Shown here: in pieces, positions 12,201-25,100 of the stretch
Numbering within the stretch: the first letter of the stretch is position 1
How the letters are laid out: the number at the start of each line of letters is the position of its first letter
DNA from: Nyssa sinensis
Taxonomy: Eukaryota; Streptophyta; Magnoliopsida; Cornales; Nyssaceae
DNA: 64,000 bases
Assembly: GCA_008638375.1 (NCBI GenBank)
Contig: CM018035.1
Location: forward strand, 27,200,807-27,264,806
Reading direction: 5' to 3'
Notes under the pieces: generated by a model
Seen by the model: the letters and a program-made list of their open reading frames with translations, nothing else
Database searches by the model: none
What the model was told of the DNA's origin: nothing
Program-made: the position numbers and the translations under genes

Positions 12201-13032
12201 AATTATCATTCAAGGTTTTCAAGTTTTTCACCCTTAAAGACATGGTTTATAAAACATATACTTTTATTACATTTCAAATGAGTTTAGTTAAGTTTTAAAA
12301 CACTTAATCATGTTCTTACATTTGAGGGGATTTCTAACAACTTCCAACTTCCTGAAAATGAATAAGTCTCCACATATACATATTTCTAAACATTTAAAAA
12401 GAAAACTAGCATGTGCTACAAGACCATTAAAGTCTAAACAATCAAACTACTAAAAGTACCAAAACATCCTTCCTTTGACTATGTTTCTGGATCCTTGCCA
12501 TTACTTGTGGTGTGTAAGGGTGTGACTAAATACCAGTAGAGAAATACTATAACTCATAATAATGAATGAGGTGGAATGTGTGAGTATTTTGAAAAGCCAT
12601 GCTCAATGCATCATTTAAATAACAAACATTTCTTTATTAATATCCCTAAATGCCAAAGCATATAACAACCACATATACTACAAAATGTATGGTTTAACTA
12701 TTTTTACAACAATGCCCCATGTATGTCATTCAACCAATAATTCAATTTCACAACTCAAGTACACATTCAAAACTACAACCAATTACACTTACAGCCTTGA
12801 ATTTACGGGTTACTAGCCTGATGGACCAAGTAATCTGCTTAGCCAAGTCTATGGTCTAAGGCATCGAAGGGCACAGAGCCTTATCATTAGGGTATGCCAA
12901 TCCCACACCACAAAACAGACCGATATCATAATTACACACTCAGTGTTGTCAATAATGCCAATTTCAACTAGTGACTATGTAGGGACTTGAAAATTGAGAG
13001 TAAATTTTGTGTTTTTCCAGTAGAGCACTAAT
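12201..13032 (-). mobile_element. Probable minus-oriented LTR fragment
   Basis: Word content and layout at 12480-12960 ('GGTTACTAGCCTGATGGACC', 'CACACCACAAAACAGACC') resemble the R/U5 side of minus-oriented long LTRs elsewhere in the window. No end or TSD was found. It stops at the LTR beginning at 13033. Confidence 0.25.
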
Positions 13033-13629
13033 TGTAATACCCTGAGCCAGGATAGCACGTAGACCGAGGTAGACCGGTTGAGTAGTGTAATACCTGTTGT
13101 AATCGAACATGAGTTCTGAATAAAATAGAATAATTGTAATTAAGTCCAAAGAGTTAAATAATAATACCGAGCTTTGACTTAAACAATGAATATAGTATCA
13201 AAGATAAACCAAGACCCAAAATAGACTAAGAATAATATATCCCAAAATATACCCAAAGCATCGCAATGAGTAATATACAGTGATAGGTACGATTTTTGAG
13301 GTATATAGTAGAAGTTATAATCTCAGGGAATTTTGAGATTTAGACAAGCCAAGTATGAGTAAACCGGGCCGAGGATAGTAATACAAAAACAGACCGAGGC
13401 ATCAAAATAAGTTATGTATTGTGATAGGCACGTAGTTCGAAACGGATATTGAGAATCATAAATGGAGTAATTATGATATTTAAAAATATGAGAATTAAAT
13501 TTAAAGCAATCCCGAGTACCTAGGAGTACTGTACGATAAACCCGAGTGGTACAGAGAATCGTGTAGGTCAGTACATTCCTCGATACGTGCACAGTGCATT
13601 TTAATAAATGCAAGAATGTATATATATGA

Positions 13630-13631
<2 letters not shown>

Positions 13632-13671
<40 letters not shown>
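13632..13671. repeat. (TA)n microsatellite
   Basis: About 40 bp of alternating TA inside the LTR. It is responsible for the poly-Tyr/Ile frames on the minus strand. Confidence 0.9.
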
Positions 13672-13672
<1 letters not shown>

Positions 13673-14011
13673 CATGCAAATGCATGCAAGTAAAAAGTAG
13701 AAAAAAAAAATAAAAAAAAAGAATAGAAAAAAGAAGAAAAATAAAGAAAGAAAAAGGAAATCAAAAAGGAAGTGTGTGCGTGTGTGTGACATTTATGTAA
13801 TATACATATATTATACCTAACACCTAAAGTAAACAAGCAGGAAAAGAAAAGAGAAAAAGTAAAAGAAAAAGAGAAATGTGTGTGCAGCATGTTTGGTGTG
13901 TGTCGGTGAAGTGTGTGGTGCATGGTACATGTGTGGTGTATGTTTAAAGTTAAATAAAGAAGCAGGGAAAGAGAACTGAAAAGAAAAAGAAAGAAAAGAG
14001 AAGTCAAATAA

Positions 14012-14051
<40 letters not shown>
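14012..14051. repeat. 40-bp poly-G homopolymer
   Basis: Uninterrupted run of 40 G, bounded by AAATAA on the left and CGTGTGAGG on the right. The complementary strand encodes a false poly-Pro frame. Capable of G-quadruplex formation if real; sequencing or assembly error is a serious alternative. Confidence 0.95.
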
Positions 14052-15550
14052 CGTGTGAGGCTGTTCCAGCCGTGGTTGTTGAAAGGAGAAAAAAAAGAGA
14101 AAAGGGTGCAGAGGGGTGGTGCAGCAGGTGAGGGTGCAGGTAGTGTACAGCAGGAAAATAGTGTATATGTATATATATAGGTGTGTGTTGCAGTGCAGGT
14201 TTGAGTGCAGCAAGTGGTAAAAGATATATATTACATATGTGTGTGTTGTGACAGTGAGCAGAGAAACGGTGCAGCAAAAGAAAAGGAGAAAAGGGGAAGA
14301 GGAGTGAGCAGCCGAGAGTGAAGATCAGTGCAGCAGGAGCTGCTGTTGGGAGCGCTGATTTGGTTCCTAAGATAGATTGAAAAAGAAAGGGGGAAGGAGA
14401 TGGCAGTGCAGCAGGCGGTAGATGTATGTGTGAGTTGGTGTAGCGGCAGTAAAATTGCTGTCCAGAAATGGAGATTAGGGGTTAAGGGTTTGGAACTTAC
14501 AGCAATTGGAGCTGTTGTAGCAAAACTTGATGCAGCAGTTGCGGACAACCTTGATATTGAGAAAGGAAATTGCAAACAGCGGCTAACGACAGTTCAATTG
14601 GTGATGCTGATTGAAGGAGCACGAAACAACATATAGGTGCAGCCGCTGGGCAGCAACAGTTGTACCCGTGGCTGCAGCTATTATAGGGAGTGGGGGATTT
14701 AGCCGCTAGTGGGATGTCATGTAACGGTTTTGAAAAATACTTGGTTTTCTACTCCCAGGTTGAAGGGGTTGATGGCAGTATGGTGGTGGCTTATACCAAG
14801 AATGGGGACAAACTTGTTAGGCAAGTTGCAAAGCAGCAGAGCAGTTGTCCAATTTAGGGATTTGGGTTTGGTGCTGATATGGAAAGACTTTCTGGACATG
14901 GGTTGTCAATGGGTTGCGTTGTATTACCCAATATTTTGCTTTTTTTTTTTTTTTATTTGTTCACATTCTCCATTCTTCTTAATCCAAAAGTTGTTGTTAC
15001 ATTTTCCAAGCAGCAGTACACTTGTAGGAAATTCAATAGCCGTAGAGGCTTTTTAAATGGTATAGCATGGGTTTCAATAGAACTGTGTGGAATTCCTTTG
15101 GATAGTTAGTATGTTGAGTTACTTGTTCTACCTTATATTATGCCCTTGGCTATTTGGGGAAGTTTTCATTTATGGTGAAAAAGGAAGCTGTCAAGTGAGG
15201 GATTTAGAAGAGGAAGGACTCCTTTTAGATTTAAAAACGTGTGGCTTCGAGAAGAAGATTTGCAGGAGATAGTTGAAGGTCAGAGCAAGACATTTGATTG
15301 AGGGCTTATAACACTCAACTGCAACCAGACAAAGGTTAGATTTAATTATTGTTAGTTATTTCAAATTAGAATAGAACCTTGTGAAATTATAATTAAACCG
15401 AGGATTTATGGTTAATTGTGAATTGACCCAAATGATAAAATAATAATTAATTTAAAGGAAAAATTACTAAAATGACCTTAAGTCAAAAGGTAGTCAAACG
15501 GACTCTGAATAAAATAAAAGAATAGTGAATTTTTATTATTTCGAGCATTC

Positions 15551-15571
15551 TGGACTCAACTGTTGAGTCCA
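15551..15571. promoter_or_regulatory. U3 palindrome unit, perfect arms
   Basis: Arms TGGACTCAAC and GTTGAGTCCA are exact reverse complements around one central T. It is the cleanest copy of the module that recurs in the U3 of most long LTRs here. Confidence 0.6.
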
Positions 15572-18169
15572 ATTTGCAAAAAGAGGTCTCAAAAAGTAAG
15601 AACCCGTAAAAATGTAAAATGACCATTTTGCCTTTTTAACAAAAATGTCTGAATTGAATTCTGTGAAAGCCTAAATCGACTTTATTCGACGTTCCAGATT
15701 CAATGATAGAGTCTATTCAAGTAAAAGAGATACCAATAGTAAAGAGACATAAAATTTGATGAATAGCATAGACTATATATATAATAGACTGAGGTGCATT
15801 TCTTGAATCATAGGAACGCAAGAGGAAGGGAGAAGGCGGTTTGACCTTCTAGATAAATACAGTAAGAGGGCTGCATTTTTCATCGATTGGTTCAACTGCA
15901 CAGCGAACACGACTCCTTAGGGTTGAGGAAAACCCATCTAGGTATGATATTTTGCTAAGTAAGAAATAGAATTAAGTTTAGGAGTGATTTCCATGTTGAT
16001 TTAATGATTCGTATGTTTATTTGATTGTTTATGTGCTTATGCATTCTTTGTTGTTTCCTTGGGAGTTTGGTTAAGTGATAAATATGAACCATGACTATAG
16101 GTATGTTCCATGTGTTGGCATAGTATGTGATTTATGTTCTTCGAGAATTGATAAGATTGTGAATGTATAACTTGAGCATGTGTTAAATTAATTGTGTATA
16201 ACATGCATGCATGTGGAAGAAGTTATGTGATTCAAATGCTATCATTGTTTTAAGTATAATGCATTATTTACAGCATGCTTCATGTGTTGGTGAAATGCTT
16301 CATTGAGATTGCATTATGGCATGGTGGAATCAAAGCATATTGGCATGGTGTAATTCCTTGAAACTTAGTGTGGGTTAAGCACTTGGTGCTGTGCATTATG
16401 AGGGTGTAGATCCTGTGGTGAAAAATCCAAAATTGGCCATTGGTACTCATGGCAACAGGGACGGACCGTAAAGTGAGACATACGATTGGTACTCATGCCA
16501 GCGGGGAAGGACCGTAAAGTGAGACATGGGTGTGGCATAGAGTTTGCATGGGTTCATCACGCATATTATTCATATACTGCATTGATGATTTGGAAGACAT
16601 GTAGATATAAATGTACACTTGCACATGCCATGCCTTAATTTTGTTCCTTGCATTAGCATTATGTTATACCAGCTGTCGAGCTGACCCATTCGTGGGATAT
16701 CATATTACAGATGACGCTCCTAGTACTTGAGACTTGGTGAAGTCTTGAAGGAAAGAGGGGAAAAGGACTCGGAAGTATATTTGGCCCTAGGGGCATATTT
16801 TGTGATGTAAGGGCTTAAGCCCAAATGACATGTAAGATATATTTATTGAATGTGCCTCACATGTATATATGTTGAAAGAAATGAGCGTATGTTTAATTGA
16901 ATCCATTAAATTATTGTCTTTTATTTTCTTTTCTTATTTAGTTTCTCACTGAGTCCCCAGGTTCGTGGAAATTCGGGATGTGACAGACCATGATTTTAAA
17001 CATGTCAATACATATAACCATATATATTATCAACAATGTAAAGCTTAATAGATAATACATACATTCAACCCATAGGGTACATGTCACACCCCTGACCCGC
17101 ACCTAGAGAGCCAGACTAAGGGGTCATTGGGACCCCGAAAGGAAGGTAATAGGACTAGCCATTCTAGTCAATTGTATAAAATACAAGCCTTTTTTTAAAT
17201 TGATTTCTTTAATTAGTTTCGGGTTCGTTCACTTAGTTAGACTTGTTTAAGTCCCATAATGGGATTTAATGAAATTGATTGCTATCATAGGTAGCTATAC
17301 AAAACATCCATCCACAGTGTATAATGAGGCAATGTTTAGAGCTGACTTTAATAGTCCAGCTCTAATAGTCCAATATACATCACATATATGACAAGGTTTG
17401 AGAAGGGTACAGACACCCATAATAAATAAAATGAATAGGTAAATACATCAATGTAAACTGGACACTACAATGTCCTCTATAAGGACCTGAAAAATCTTCA
17501 AAGGACAATTTGGTAGATTCCCAGCATAGACTGAGGATAGACTGGAGATAAATCAAAGATGAGTCAGATAAATTATAAAATGAGTTGATAAGTCATCAAT
17601 ATGACACAATAAGGATAAAAATGAGTTTTGGTAATTTATTCGGGACTGGTGTGAGTCATAGAACTACATAGTCATCTACGGGACACAAATAGATAAGAAA
17701 ATCCACACAATGGAATTTTGGGAAACAAGATGCATATTTGGAATCAGAGCGTTGAAATTAGCTAGTGTGCTAAGTTTGGTGCGATTTTCAGACAGTTTCA
17801 ATTCGAACGCGTGCGTGCGCATAATTGGCCAACTAGCTATGTGACATATGGGAATGTGTGCAAAACTTCTTTAAGAAGCTAAGTGAAGTCTTTTAGAACA
17901 TGAAACATGTCAAAATTATGGTGGTAGAGGGATGTGATTGTGTGTGGTGAGGTGCATGGAGGGGGACAAAAATGACAATGATAGGACATGAGGAAGACCC
18001 CTACCTTTTCTCTGTTTTCCCTTTTCCCCCTCATTTTTTTTTTTGATTTTCATCCCTTTTACGCAACTCTCTCTCCCCCTTTCAGACTCTCTCTTTATCC
18101 TTCTCTCCCTCCCAACCAAAACAAGTGTGTGCGTGTGTTCGTGGGTGTTTAAAGGGAGAGAAAGGAAGT

Positions 18170-18290
18170 GTGAGTGTGTGGGAGTGATATGTGTGAAGTG
18201 AGTGTGTGTGTGTGTGTGATACACAATGTGTGCGTATGTGTGAATTAGTGTGTCTTTGTATGTGTGTTTATGTGTGTAACACACTAGGAA
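18170..18290. repeat. (GT)n-rich tract
   Basis: Interrupted GTGTGT runs inside the 5' LTR. They generate a long minus-strand frame (17916-18446) rich in His/Thr, which is not a gene. Confidence 0.7.
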
Positions 18291-19263
18291 CCAAAATAAG
18301 AAGAAGAAGGGAAAGAAGAGAAAGAGAAGAAGAAGCAGAAGAGAAGGAAAGGTGGTAGTGGCTGGACAAAGGTCGGCAGCCATTGGAGCTTCAAACCAAA
18401 GCTTTCTCTCTCTAAATGGCTGCAAGAACAGGTAGTGGTTTTTCAACTTTTTTTAAGATTCTTCCTATGGTGAATGCATGCTCATGAGAATGTTTGTGTA
18501 TATATACATGCGTGTGTGTATGGGGACATCGTTCGGTGGGTATGAGAAAGAACCCAATCTGGGTTCTCTTGGATCTCGGTGTTATGGAGTTTTCGAGCTC
18601 TTAGTTGAATATGGGAAGATGGTAAGAACCTAAGGGAATAGTTCATGAGAAAAAAAATGAGGAGGATAGAGGTGAAATAAAGTGAAACTGTAAGATTTAC
18701 AAGTCACCGAAATCTAGGTTGAACATTGAGTGATTGGCCTTGAATGTTTCGGGACTGTTTAACCCTTAAAATTGAATCCCATGAGAATGTACAAACGTTG
18801 ACAAACACATTAGAATTAAAAAAGGGGAAAATACCACTGGGATAGGCAAGACCTACCAACTTCAGTAGCTCGCCGAAAATTCAGGATTCATCGAAATCCC
18901 ATGTTTTGGCCGTCAAAACTTATGACAAAAACCTTGAATCTAAGCTAAGGAGTGTTTTGGATAAAAAAACAAAAATGGTGAAGAAAAATGGGGAAAACAG
19001 ATCGAAAAATAGAGCTCCGGTGTACTGGCACCAGAGAACGAGTACTTCCAATGTTGACTGGGTCGGTCAACTGGGTCGTGGGTCTCGGCTGTAAGCTGGA
19101 CTTTGGTGTTGGGTGTGGATGGCCTGTTTGGCTGCGGGGTTAAGGGAGAACTAGTTCTTGTGGTTCTGGTTCAATTTTGAACTGGTTCTAGGAGAACTGG
19201 TTCAATAGTGAACCAGTTCTGGGTAAACAATTATGAAAATGCCTTTCTTTTAAAATAGTGAAA

Positions 19264-19305
<42 letters not shown>

Positions 19306-20424
19306 CAAATATGGGAAGCAGCTGGAAGTTGGTGAAATATGTGGTTTATATATATATATTTATATAGACAAAACCACAGCAGATTCATGAAGCTTCCGTG
19401 TGAACTTTCTAGCAACCCAATTCATGTGACAACAGATTTTTTTTTTACTGAAGAAGGCATCTAGAATAATCCTATATATGTATATATATATATATAAATA
19501 TGTGTGTGTGTGTGTGTTTAGGCAGCCAAAAATTCAAGTAGATATATGTAAGTGAGCAACCACTTCAAAACAAAAAAAGAGGGCCGTGCGTGAGGAAGCT
19601 GTTGTACCAGAGACAGAAGTAAAGCTGTGGTTGAAGGAGAAAGAAGAGGAAGAAAGAGAAATCCAGGGCAGGTAAGGTTTTCAATTTGAAGTTTATAAAT
19701 TTGAAAGTATTATTAAACTGGTTACAAAACTTTAAGAAAAACTCCTAACTAACTATAGGGTCCAAAAGTATACAAAATATGGTGGATAGAGGAAGAAACC
19801 GAGAGTGATTTGGTGGAGAAATGAGGGAGTAAATAGGAGTTGCAGGTATAATGATATTTCAGGTGGTGAGGATGTTTGAGGGATAAAATTGATTTGGGGA
19901 TCGGGGAAGTGTTCCCCTAAATCCCAAAACTGTGTAAGAAGAAATAGTGTTTAAAACACCACGAAATAGGAAGCAATGGCATCACCGAAAAAATGACCCT
20001 CATTGGAGTAACCACTGTGAATGGTTGTTTGACAGCCAAGGGTGGAATCAATTGAAGATTTAATCTTAGAAATGGAATCTTTAGGGAAAATAGAATTTAA
20101 CCCCGTTGGAAATAGCTCAGAATTCCATCAGAGATAGTTGGCTGGCGCTGGAGAAGACACCAGAGGTACGCCAAAGAAGAAGTAGTATTGGGTCAATTAT
20201 GGGTCAGAGTCAGGTCGGGCCCCAACCGAAATGAAATGGGTTTGGGTTTTTAACTGAAACGGCGTAGTATTGGGTTTGAATTTAAAGTGTAACTGGGGCG
20301 TTTGGTTGCATAGATAATAAATTAAATAATTAACCCTGTTCTGAATAAGAGATACGCTATCCATGAATTAGATCCCTGTTCGCCGTTTGGCTTAAGGAAA
20401 ATTAGAAAAAAATATAGGCGCAGC

Positions 20425-20512
20425 AGCCTAGTGACTCGAACCTACGATTGTTGTGCGTGTATAAACCCTAAGGCTGAATGTATAACCACTGTGCCACTGA
20501 GGCACTTGGTTA
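20425..20512 (-). repeat. tRNA-like module, antisense to its LTR
   Basis: On the minus strand: ACCAAGTGCCTCAGTGGCAC, then AGTGGTTATAC, then box-B-like GGTTCGAGTCA (revcomp of 20432-20442). The opening words match those at 6380, although the two LTRs are otherwise different. Confidence 0.45.
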
Positions 20513-21077
20513 AAATATGACTTGAATATACATATAATATACAATAAAGGGATTAAATAAATTAAATAAACTTAATTAACATAAATTTTCGTTACCCAAA
20601 TAAAATAAAATAAAAGTGTATTTCAACTTTTTTGGACCTTCTGGACCCAATGACGGAGTCCAAATTACAAAATTAAATCCCAAAAAAATGTGAACGGTTG
20701 AACTGGGTTAATCTCAAAACTATCCTGAAGGCCAAATAATGATACCAAATGACCCAAAAAAATTATGAAAATACACACTTTAGAGTTTTTCGACGTTCCG
20801 GATCCAATGATGGGATTGGTTTTCACAAATTTGACCCCTAAGCTAGTGACATAGGAAAAATACACCATTATTTGATAACTGATGTGTATCTAATCACTGC
20901 TATAGGACTCCCAGAGTTAATTTAAACCACAAGTGGAAATATTGAGCTATTCCCAACGAACTGTGAGTAACGTCGAACTTCTGACTTGGTGATATTTTAA
21001 CTGTCATAAAATTTTCATATACTATACTACTTAAATGCATACACTTTATACTACATAACACTTGGCATGATTCCATT

Positions 21078-21340
21078 CTGTTCTGTTCTGATTCTACTTT
21101 GTTCTGTTATGTTATATTTTGATTTATGGGCTCTATTTAGGAATTGAGTGGGATGACATGAGTAGGCCAGAGCAAAACCTAGAGGGTAGAGGCCCCACGA
21201 GTGTCCGCTTATGGGCAGTTGGGAAAGGCTTAAACATACTTGATGATATGCCTATACTTTTGATTGATATATTGGCATCCTGTTCTGTTCTGTTCTGTTT
21301 CACTCAATTTTGTTCTATTATGTTCTGTTTTGTTCTGATC
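21078..21340 (+). repeat. TTCTG pentanucleotide-rich array
   Basis: Repeated TTCTGTTCTGTTCTG words at 21078-21115 and 21281-21345, separated by non-repeat sequence, near the 3' end of the LTR. Confidence 0.7.
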
Positions 21341-21899
21341 TATTTTGTTCCACTTGAATTGCATTTAATCATGCATTTTATTTGGAATTGTTACTTTTAA
21401 AATGATTAAACTATCCATGTGCTTTATATACAGAACTAGTTTTGAAACCCATGGCAGGGAACCTATGTTACTCACTGGGCTTGTTAAAGCTCACTCTATT
21501 ATCCTAACATTTTTCAAGTAAGGATTCTAGTGGTAAGGATTAAAGGGTTAAGATCCTCGAAAATTAGGGACTTTATGAAGACATTTCATTTTTGTAACCT
21601 ATCTCATTTTTGGATATTTTGTATACTTATACGCACAATGATGTAACTTTTGTAATTAGACAGTGTATAAACCAACTATGATCATATTTAGTTGTTCTGC
21701 CAAGTTAGCATGCATTCTCTTATTTAATTTCCGCTGTTTAACTCTTGTATAATGAATGCATCTTACTTAGAAGTTACAAGTGAATGGCCTGAGGTTAGGA
21801 TTACTATCGGTATTTTGATGAGTAAAAATCCGATGGGTGACTAACTGGCTGGTCACATATCCTTAATTCGCATAGGGTGGTTTTGGGATGTGACAAACT

Positions 21900-21911
21900 T
21901 GGTATCAAAAC
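21900..21911 (+). promoter_or_regulatory. Primer-binding site (initiator tRNA-Met)
   Basis: TGGTATCAAAAC, four bases after the LTR end. It differs from TGGTATCAGAGC by two G-to-A changes, as expected from deamination of methylated cytosines on the other strand. Confidence 0.75.
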
Positions 21912-22102
21912 ATTAGGTTTACCCTAAATCGCTAGGAAAACGAATCCCTAGAATACAGTGGCCTAAGTGTAGGGTCGATAGTATTTAAGTTGCAAGATCC
22001 TTGAATTGACGAACGATCGAAAAATACTCTTAAGTACCTGAATGTTATTTCATTCACGACGCATTGAACGAGAATACTAAGATAACTTTTATTTTGCCTC
22101 AG

Positions 22103-25100
22103 ATGCCACCACGTTGTACCAGAAGCAATAATACAAAATCTCAAGTTCGGTAGAGGGCCCGATTTTACATGAAGTACTAGTGACCTTAGCCCAGATTGAC
22201 CGGGTAATCGAAGGGTTAACAAGGGCTCTACAGCATAGCCAGCCCATACCAACAACCAATCGAATAGAAACTTCAGCAATGCCACCTACACCTGCCTTGG
22301 TGCAACCAACAGAAGTGGGCATTAGCAACGAATTTCTAGATAGATTGCATAAGCTCAAGCCTCATTCTTTTAACGCTGTGACTGATCTCGAGCAAGCCAA
22401 ATCATGGATCATGGCAATGGAAAAAGTTTTCAAGCTTCTGATCTCTACAGAGGAGCAAAAAGTCAAGTTGGCTACGTATATGCTACAAGGAGAAGCATAC
22501 AAATGGTGGCTAAAAATGCAAAGAGAAGAACTAGATATAACTTGGAACAAATTTGTAGATAAGTTCTACAGTATGTTTTTTCCACAGACTATTCAGGAAA
22601 GGAATATTCAAGAACTTATGGACCTAAATCAAGGAGATATGACGGTAATCTAGTATACCGCCAACTTTTCTGCACTGTCTCGATTTACATATTTCCTAAT
22701 GCAGGATGAACATCACAAGGCAATGAGATTTCAACGAGGCCTTCGAATGGGAATTCGAGTACGAGTTTTCGCCTTTGAGTTGCACACCTATTCGGATGTT
22801 CTAAATAAGACACTCGTCATCGAGAAGGATATGGAAGAATTCAATCAACTGAAGGATTAAGAGTGAAAGAAAAGAAAGAACTTCAGGAAAGAGTAGCCGT
22901 TTAAGAAGCAGAAGACTGGAGGTTCAAATAATGGGAACAAGAACCAGAGGAAGGTTAATGAAGGACCCATATGCCCCCACTGTCGATTATCTCACAAGAA
23001 AGAGTTCCTTTGATTGACTGGCACATGTTACAGATGTGGAGAAAAAGGGCATCAAATCAGAGATTGCCCTCAATAGCAGCAAAATACAAAAGCTTCAGCC
23101 TTGATCACCAACAATGTAAATCAAAGACCTACTCCTCCGACACCAACAAGGGACAAAGGTAAGGAGTCGCAAGGTTGACCAGGAAGAGTATTCGTGTTGA
23201 TACTTGGAGATACATCTACTACAAATACCGTGGTGGCAGGTATACTTCCAATCTATGGAATCTCTGCACATGTGTTGGTTGATTCTGGATCCACGCATTT
23301 TTTTGTGTCTCTACATTTTGCTGATAAACTGCATAAGACAACTAAACCATTAGATGATCTATTATCAGTATAAATTCCATCTGGAATTTCAATGATTGGG
23401 TTCACAGTCCTCAAAGACTGCAGTGTGATAATTGGGGATCAAGAACTACTGGTGGACCTAATACCCTTAGCTATAAATGGGTTCGACGTGATCTTAGGCA
23501 TGGATTGGTTATCCCTCAATCATCTATCGACTATTTTGAGAAAAAAATGTTGTTTCAACACCCGAAACGACCGGTGTTCATGTTTGAAGGAAATGGCGTA
23601 ACCCCTCTGCCCCATCTTATCTCTGCCATCCAAGCAGGGAGATTATTGAAGAAAGGGTGTCATAGGTATCTGTGTAGTATCTTAGATACCCAAGCTCAAA
23701 CTCTTCAATTATCAGAAGTTCCAATAGTATGTGAGTTTCCTGATGTATTTCCTGAGGATCTACCAAATGAATTAGATGATCGCGAAATTGAGTTCACAAT
23801 CGATCTCATTCCCAAGACTTAACCGAGATATCCAAAACTTCATACTGGATGGCTCCATTAGAATTGCAAGAGCTGAAGGCTCAACTACAGGAGTTATCGA
23901 AGAAAGGATTCATCTAACCAAGTGCGTCTATTTGGGGAGCACCTGTATTATTTGTGAAGAAGAAAGACGGCTCACTAAGGCTTTGTATCGACTACCGAGA
24001 GCTCAATAAGGTAACGATCAAGAACAAGTATCCTCTTCCGTGCATTGATGAATTATTCGATCAATTACAAGGGGCTAGTGTATTTTCCAAGATTGACTTG
24101 AGATCGGGGTATCATCAACTCAAGATCAGGAATGTTGATGTGCCGAACAGCCTTTCGGACCCGATACGGCCACTATGAGTTTTTAGTTATGCCTTTTGGC
24201 GTAACTAATGCCTTTACCACATTTATGGATTTGATGAATAGGGTCTCCATACTTAGATGATTTTATCATTGTCTTTATCGATGATATACTTATATATTCG
24301 TAGAATGAGGAAGAGCATAAGAACCATTTGAGGATAACATTGTAGACACTACGGGAGCATAAGCTATATGTGAAGTTTAAGAAGTGTGAGTTCTAGCTAT
24401 CCAGCAATACCTTCTTGGAGCACGTGATCTCTAAAGAGGGTATTGCCATTGACACACAAAAGGTAGAAGCTATTCTTAATTGGCCCCAGCTAACTACCGT
24501 GACAGAAAACTAAAGTTTTCTAGGATTGGCAGGCTGCTATCGATGATTCGTCAAGGATTTTGCAAAGATAACAAAGCCACTTACTTAATTAACCAGAAAT
24601 AATGTTCCATTTGTTTGGATAGACGAACAAGAACGAAGTTTTCAACTGTTAAAGGAAAAGTTGACCTCAATACCTATTTTGACTATTCCCTCAAAGGAAG
24701 GGAAGTTGGTCATTTACAGTGATGCCTCATACAAGGGCTTAGGATGCGTCTTGATGTAGAATGGTAAAGTCATCGCCTATGCCTGTCGACAACTCTGACC
24801 GCACGAACAAAATTAACCTACCCACGATTTGGAGTTAGCCGCAGTGGTGTTCACCTTAAAAATCTAACACCATTACTTATATGGGGAGGCGTGCAAAATC
24901 TTTACTGATCATAAAAGCCTGAAGTATTTATTTATGCAAAAGGAATTGAATATGAGGCAACGTCGATGGCTTGAATTGATCAAAGACTACAACATGACGA
25001 TCCAATACCATCCTAGCAGAGCTAATATGGTAGCCGATGCTTTAAGCTGAAGGTCTAGGAATCTCGCTTACATGATTACTGCGCAGAATGAATTGATTCA

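Larger units (their letters stand above)
13033..16985 (+). mobile_element. Long LTR (3953 bp) without visible TSD
   Basis: Starts TGTAATACCCTGAGCC and ends ATTCGGGATGTGACA. Its first 550 bp align with the start of the LTR at 45294 ('GAGTAGTGTAATACC', 'GTACGTGCACAGT'-like words). Its last 1.2 kb align with the LTR ending at 55595. Flanks are CTAAT on the left and GACCA on the right, so there is no TSD. No PBS follows. It is either a solo LTR with an altered flank or a recombinant between two elements. It carries a (TA)n tract (13632-13671), a 40-G run, two U3 palindrome units (15551-15571, 15686-15714) and two tandem 'GG[AC]CCGTAAAGTGAGACAT' units (16432-16527). Confidence 0.65.
17082..21895 (+). 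mobile_element. 5' LTR of Ty3/gypsy element (4814 bp)
   Basis: Starts TGTCACACCCCTGACCC and ends TTTTGGGATGTGACA. It is followed after four bases by a PBS and then gag-pol on the same strand, so it is a true 5' LTR. It contains (GT)n and (TA)n tracts, an antisense tRNA-like segment (20425-20512), two U3 palindrome units (20642-20662, 20791-20815) and a TTCTG-rich array (21078-21340). Its section 19300-20870 is repeated at 25345-26913 as a fragment of the 3' LTR. The 5 bp on the left are GTACA; the matching right TSD is lost. Confidence 0.75.

Noticed and set aside
13501..14277. 258-codon minus-strand frame
   Set aside because: Made of (TA)n, poly-G read as poly-Pro, and CT-rich low-complexity sequence inside an LTR. 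No domain; not a gene.
17916..18446. 176-codon minus-strand frame
   Set aside because: His/Thr/Tyr-rich translation of a GT microsatellite and purine-rich LTR sequence.
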